Below are positions 6,138-7,835 of a stretch of DNA of 7,835 nucleotides, in pieces. Below the pieces are notes generated by a model. That model ran no database searches and had not been told where the DNA came from. It was given only the letters and a program-made list of their open reading frames with translations. Position 1 is the first letter of the stretch. Each line of letters starts with the position of its first letter. The stretch comes from Betaproteobacteria bacterium RIFCSPLOWO2_02_FULL_68_150. GTDB taxonomy: Bacteria; Pseudomonadota; Gammaproteobacteria; Burkholderiales; SG8-39. Location of the stretch: positions 1 through 7,835 of the forward strand of contig MERE01000039.1 in the NCBI GenBank assembly GCA_001771975.1, given 5' to 3'. Position numbers and translations under genes: made by a program.

Positions 6138-6566
6138 ATGCATCGCGATCAGCTGGCGCGGGCCTGCGGCGAAGCCATGTGGCGCGGCGACCGCGTCTCG
6201 CAGTGGTTCGGCATGCGGCTGGAAGAAGTGCGCGCCGGTTACGCGCGCATGTCGATGGACGTCACCGAGCAGATGGTGAACGCCCACAATACCTGCCACG
6301 GCGGCGCCATCTTCACGCTGGCGGACTCGACCTTCGGCTACGCGTGCAACAGCCATAACCAGAACGCGCTCGCCGCGAGCTGCTCGATCGAGTATCTCGC
6401 GCCGGCCTACCTGGGCGAGGTGCTCACGGCGGTCGGCGTCGAGCAGGCGCGCGCCGGGCGCCAGGGCATATACGACGTGCGCGTCACCAACCACAGGGGC
6501 GAGCTGATCGCGCTCTTTCGCGGCAAATCGGTGACGGTCAGAGGCCATCTTGTGGAGGTCCAATGA
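6138..6566 (+). CDS. paaI: PaaI, hotdog-fold phenylacetyl-CoA thioesterase
   Basis: 142-residue cytoplasmic hotdog thioesterase (E. coli PaaI has 140). Family knowledge: PaaI hydrolyses phenylacetyl-CoA and ring-hydroxylated derivatives, releasing CoA when the pathway stalls. Seen: the signature HNTCHGGAIFTLADSTFGYACNS (residues 50-72 in two overlapping blocks), with H54-G55-G56 and the catalytic aspartate D63, equivalent to Asp61 of E. coli PaaI; then SIEYLAPAYLGEVL, IYDVRVTN and the family-typical ALFRGKS near the C-terminus. The start ATG 6138 lies two bases after the receptor stop and has no strong Shine-Dalgarno, so it probably relies on translational coupling. An in-frame extension upstream overlaps the receptor gene and is rejected. 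Its stop overlaps the paaK start as ATGA, the same partnership found in many paa loci. Confidence 0.94.
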   Translation: MHRDQLARACGEAMWRGDRVSQWFGMRLEEVRAGYARMSMDVTEQMVNAHNTCHGGAIFTLADSTFGYACNSHNQNALAASCSIEYLAPAYLGEVLTAVGVEQARAGRQGIYDVRVTNHRGELIALFRGKSVTVRGHLVEVQ

Positions 6567-7835
6567 AGACGTTTCCCCTCGAAGCGATCGAAAAGGCGCC
6601 CCTGGCGGAGCTGCAGGCGCTGCAGCTCGAGCGCATGCGCTGGTCGCTGCGCCACGCCTACGACCGGGTGCCGCACTACCGCCGCAAGTTCGACGCCGCC
6701 GGCGTGAAGCCCGAGCACCTGCGCACGCTGGAGGACCTGGCGCGCTTTCCCTTCACCACCAAGGCCGACCTGCGCGAGACCTATCCGTTCGGCATGTTCG
6801 CGGTGCCGATGGACCAGGTGGTGCGGATTCACGCTTCCAGCGGCACCACCGGCAAGCCGACGGTGGTGGGCTACACCGCGAAGGACATCGACACCTGGTC
6901 GCACGTGATGGCGCGCTCGATCCGCGCCGCGGGCGCGCGCCCGGGCGACAAGGTGCACGTGGCCTACGGCTACGGCCTGTTCACGGGCGGGCTCGGCGCG
7001 CATTACGGCGCCGAGCGCCTGGGGCTCGCCGTGATTCCGCTCGGCGGCGGCATGACCGAGCGCCAGGTGCAGCTGATCGCCGATTTCAAGCCCGAGATCA
7101 TCATGGTGACGCCCTCGTACATGCTCGCGATCGCCGACGAGATGGAGCGCCAGGGGCTCGACCCGAAAAAATCGAGCCTGCGCATCGGCATCTTCGGTGC
7201 CGAGCCCTGGACGCACGAGATGCGCAAGCAAATCGAGGCGCGCACCTCGCTGCAGGCGATCGACATCTATGGCCTGTCCGAGGTCATGGGTCCCGGGGTG
7301 GCGCAGGAATGCATCGAAACCAAGGACGGCCTTACGGTGTGGGAAGACCACTTCTATCCCGAGGTGGTCGATCCCGCCAGCGGCCGCGTGCTGCCCGACG
7401 GCGAGATGGGGGAGCTGGTCTTCACTTCGCTCACCAAGGAGGCGCTGCCGGTGATCCGCTACCGCACGCGGGACCTCACGCGCCTGCTGCCCGGCACCGC
7501 GCGCACCATGCGCCGGATGGAAAAAATCACCGGGCGCTCGGACGACATGATGATCATCCGCGGGGTCAACGTGTTCCCGTCGCAGATCGAGGAGATGGTC
7601 CTGAAGCAGCCGGAGCTTTCGCCGCATTACGTCCTGGAACTGAGCAAAGACGGGCCCATGGACCATCTCACAGTGCTGGTGGAACTTGCACCCGGTGCGG
7701 CCGACGAGGGCTCGGCGGCGAAGCTGCGGCACAACATCAAGTCGCTTATCGGCGTCACCAGCGACGTGAAGATCGTCCCGCTCTCCACGATCGAGCGCTC
7801 GATCGGCAAGGCTAAGCGCGTCGTTGACAAGCGGC
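6563..7835 (+). CDS. paaK: PaaK, phenylacetate--CoA ligase (last few residues beyond window)
   Basis: AMP-forming ligase that converts phenylacetate, ATP and CoA to phenylacetyl-CoA, the first committed step of the aerobic hybrid pathway; cytoplasmic. 424 residues are in the window with no stop; family members have about 430-440, so only a short tail is missing. Seen: N-terminal QLERMRWSLRHAYDRVPHYR (21-40), adenylate P-loop SSGTTGKP (92-99), YGYGLFTGGLGAHYGAE (135-151), VTPSYML, FGAEPW, the A5 motif YGLSEVMGPG (236-245), RYRTRDLTRLLP, the hinge-region ITGRSDDM followed by IIRGVNVFPSQIEE (322-344), and C-terminal IGKAKRV, whose K416 is the expected catalytic lysine. The start ATG 6563 has GGAGGT (6554-6559) just upstream inside the end of paaI, and the ATGA overlap joins the two genes. 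Nothing looks degraded. Confidence 0.96.
   Translation, partial: MKTFPLEAIEKAPLAELQALQLERMRWSLRHAYDRVPHYRRKFDAAGVKPEHLRTLEDLARFPFTTKADLRETYPFGMFAVPMDQVVRIHASSGTTGKPTVVGYTAKDIDTWSHVMARSIRAAGARPGDKVHVAYGYGLFTGGLGAHYGAERLGLAVIPLGGGMTERQVQLIADFKPEIIMVTPSYMLAIADEMERQGLDPKKSSLRIGIFGAEPWTHEMRKQIEARTSLQAIDIYGLSEVMGPGVAQECIETKDGLTVWEDHFYPEVVDPASGRVLPDGEMGELVFTSLTKEALPVIRYRTRDLTRLLPGTARTMRRMEKITGRSDDMMIIRGVNVFPSQIEEMVLKQPELSPHYVLELSKDGPMDHLTVLVELAPGAADEGSAAKLRHNIKSLIGVTSDVKIVPLSTIERSIGKAKRVVDKR

Noticed and set aside
6407..7732. A 441-codon minus-strand open frame opposite paaK and the end of paaI
   Set aside because: paaK and paaI are certain on the plus strand; this frame is His/Arg/Leu-rich antisense with no family motifs.

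Overview
The window is a densely packed, GC-rich stretch of bacterial chromosome. It looks like a betaproteobacterium of the Burkholderiales/Rhodocyclales type, judging from the base composition and from protein sequences that match family members I remember from that class; the class assignment is an inference. Eight protein-coding genes fill almost the whole window. I see no tRNA, rRNA, insertion sequence, CRISPR array or clear terminator.

The genes form two divergent runs that start from a gap of 103 bases (4749-4851). The minus-strand run reads from that gap towards base 1: paaY (hexapeptide-repeat thioesterase), an isochorismatase-family cysteine hydrolase, an enoyl-CoA hydratase, an MFS transporter, and fadD (long-chain acyl-CoA ligase, cut by the window edge). 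paaY, the hydrolase and the hydratase are joined by 4-base ATGA stop/start overlaps, and the hydratase and transporter may be joined by an analogous CTGA. The plus-strand run is a two-transmembrane receptor-like protein with a PAS domain, then paaI (hotdog thioesterase), then paaK (phenylacetate-CoA ligase, missing only its last few residues at the right edge). paaI and paaK also share an ATGA overlap.

Together this is part of an aerobic phenylacetate (phenylacetyl-CoA) catabolic locus. PaaK activates phenylacetate to its CoA thioester. PaaI and PaaY are the two known thioesterases that release CoA from stalled or dead-end intermediates. The hydratase could perform the late beta-oxidation-like hydration. 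The ring-epoxidising and ring-cleaving genes (paaABCDE, paaG, paaZ) and paaH/paaJ are not in the window.

The parts that go beyond the textbook pathway are the receptor-like protein, which has a periplasmic domain, HAMP-like linker and PAS but no output domain; the cysteine hydrolase inserted between paaY and the hydratase; and the transporter plus FadD at the end of the minus-strand run. The receptor-like protein is the best candidate for an undescribed component.
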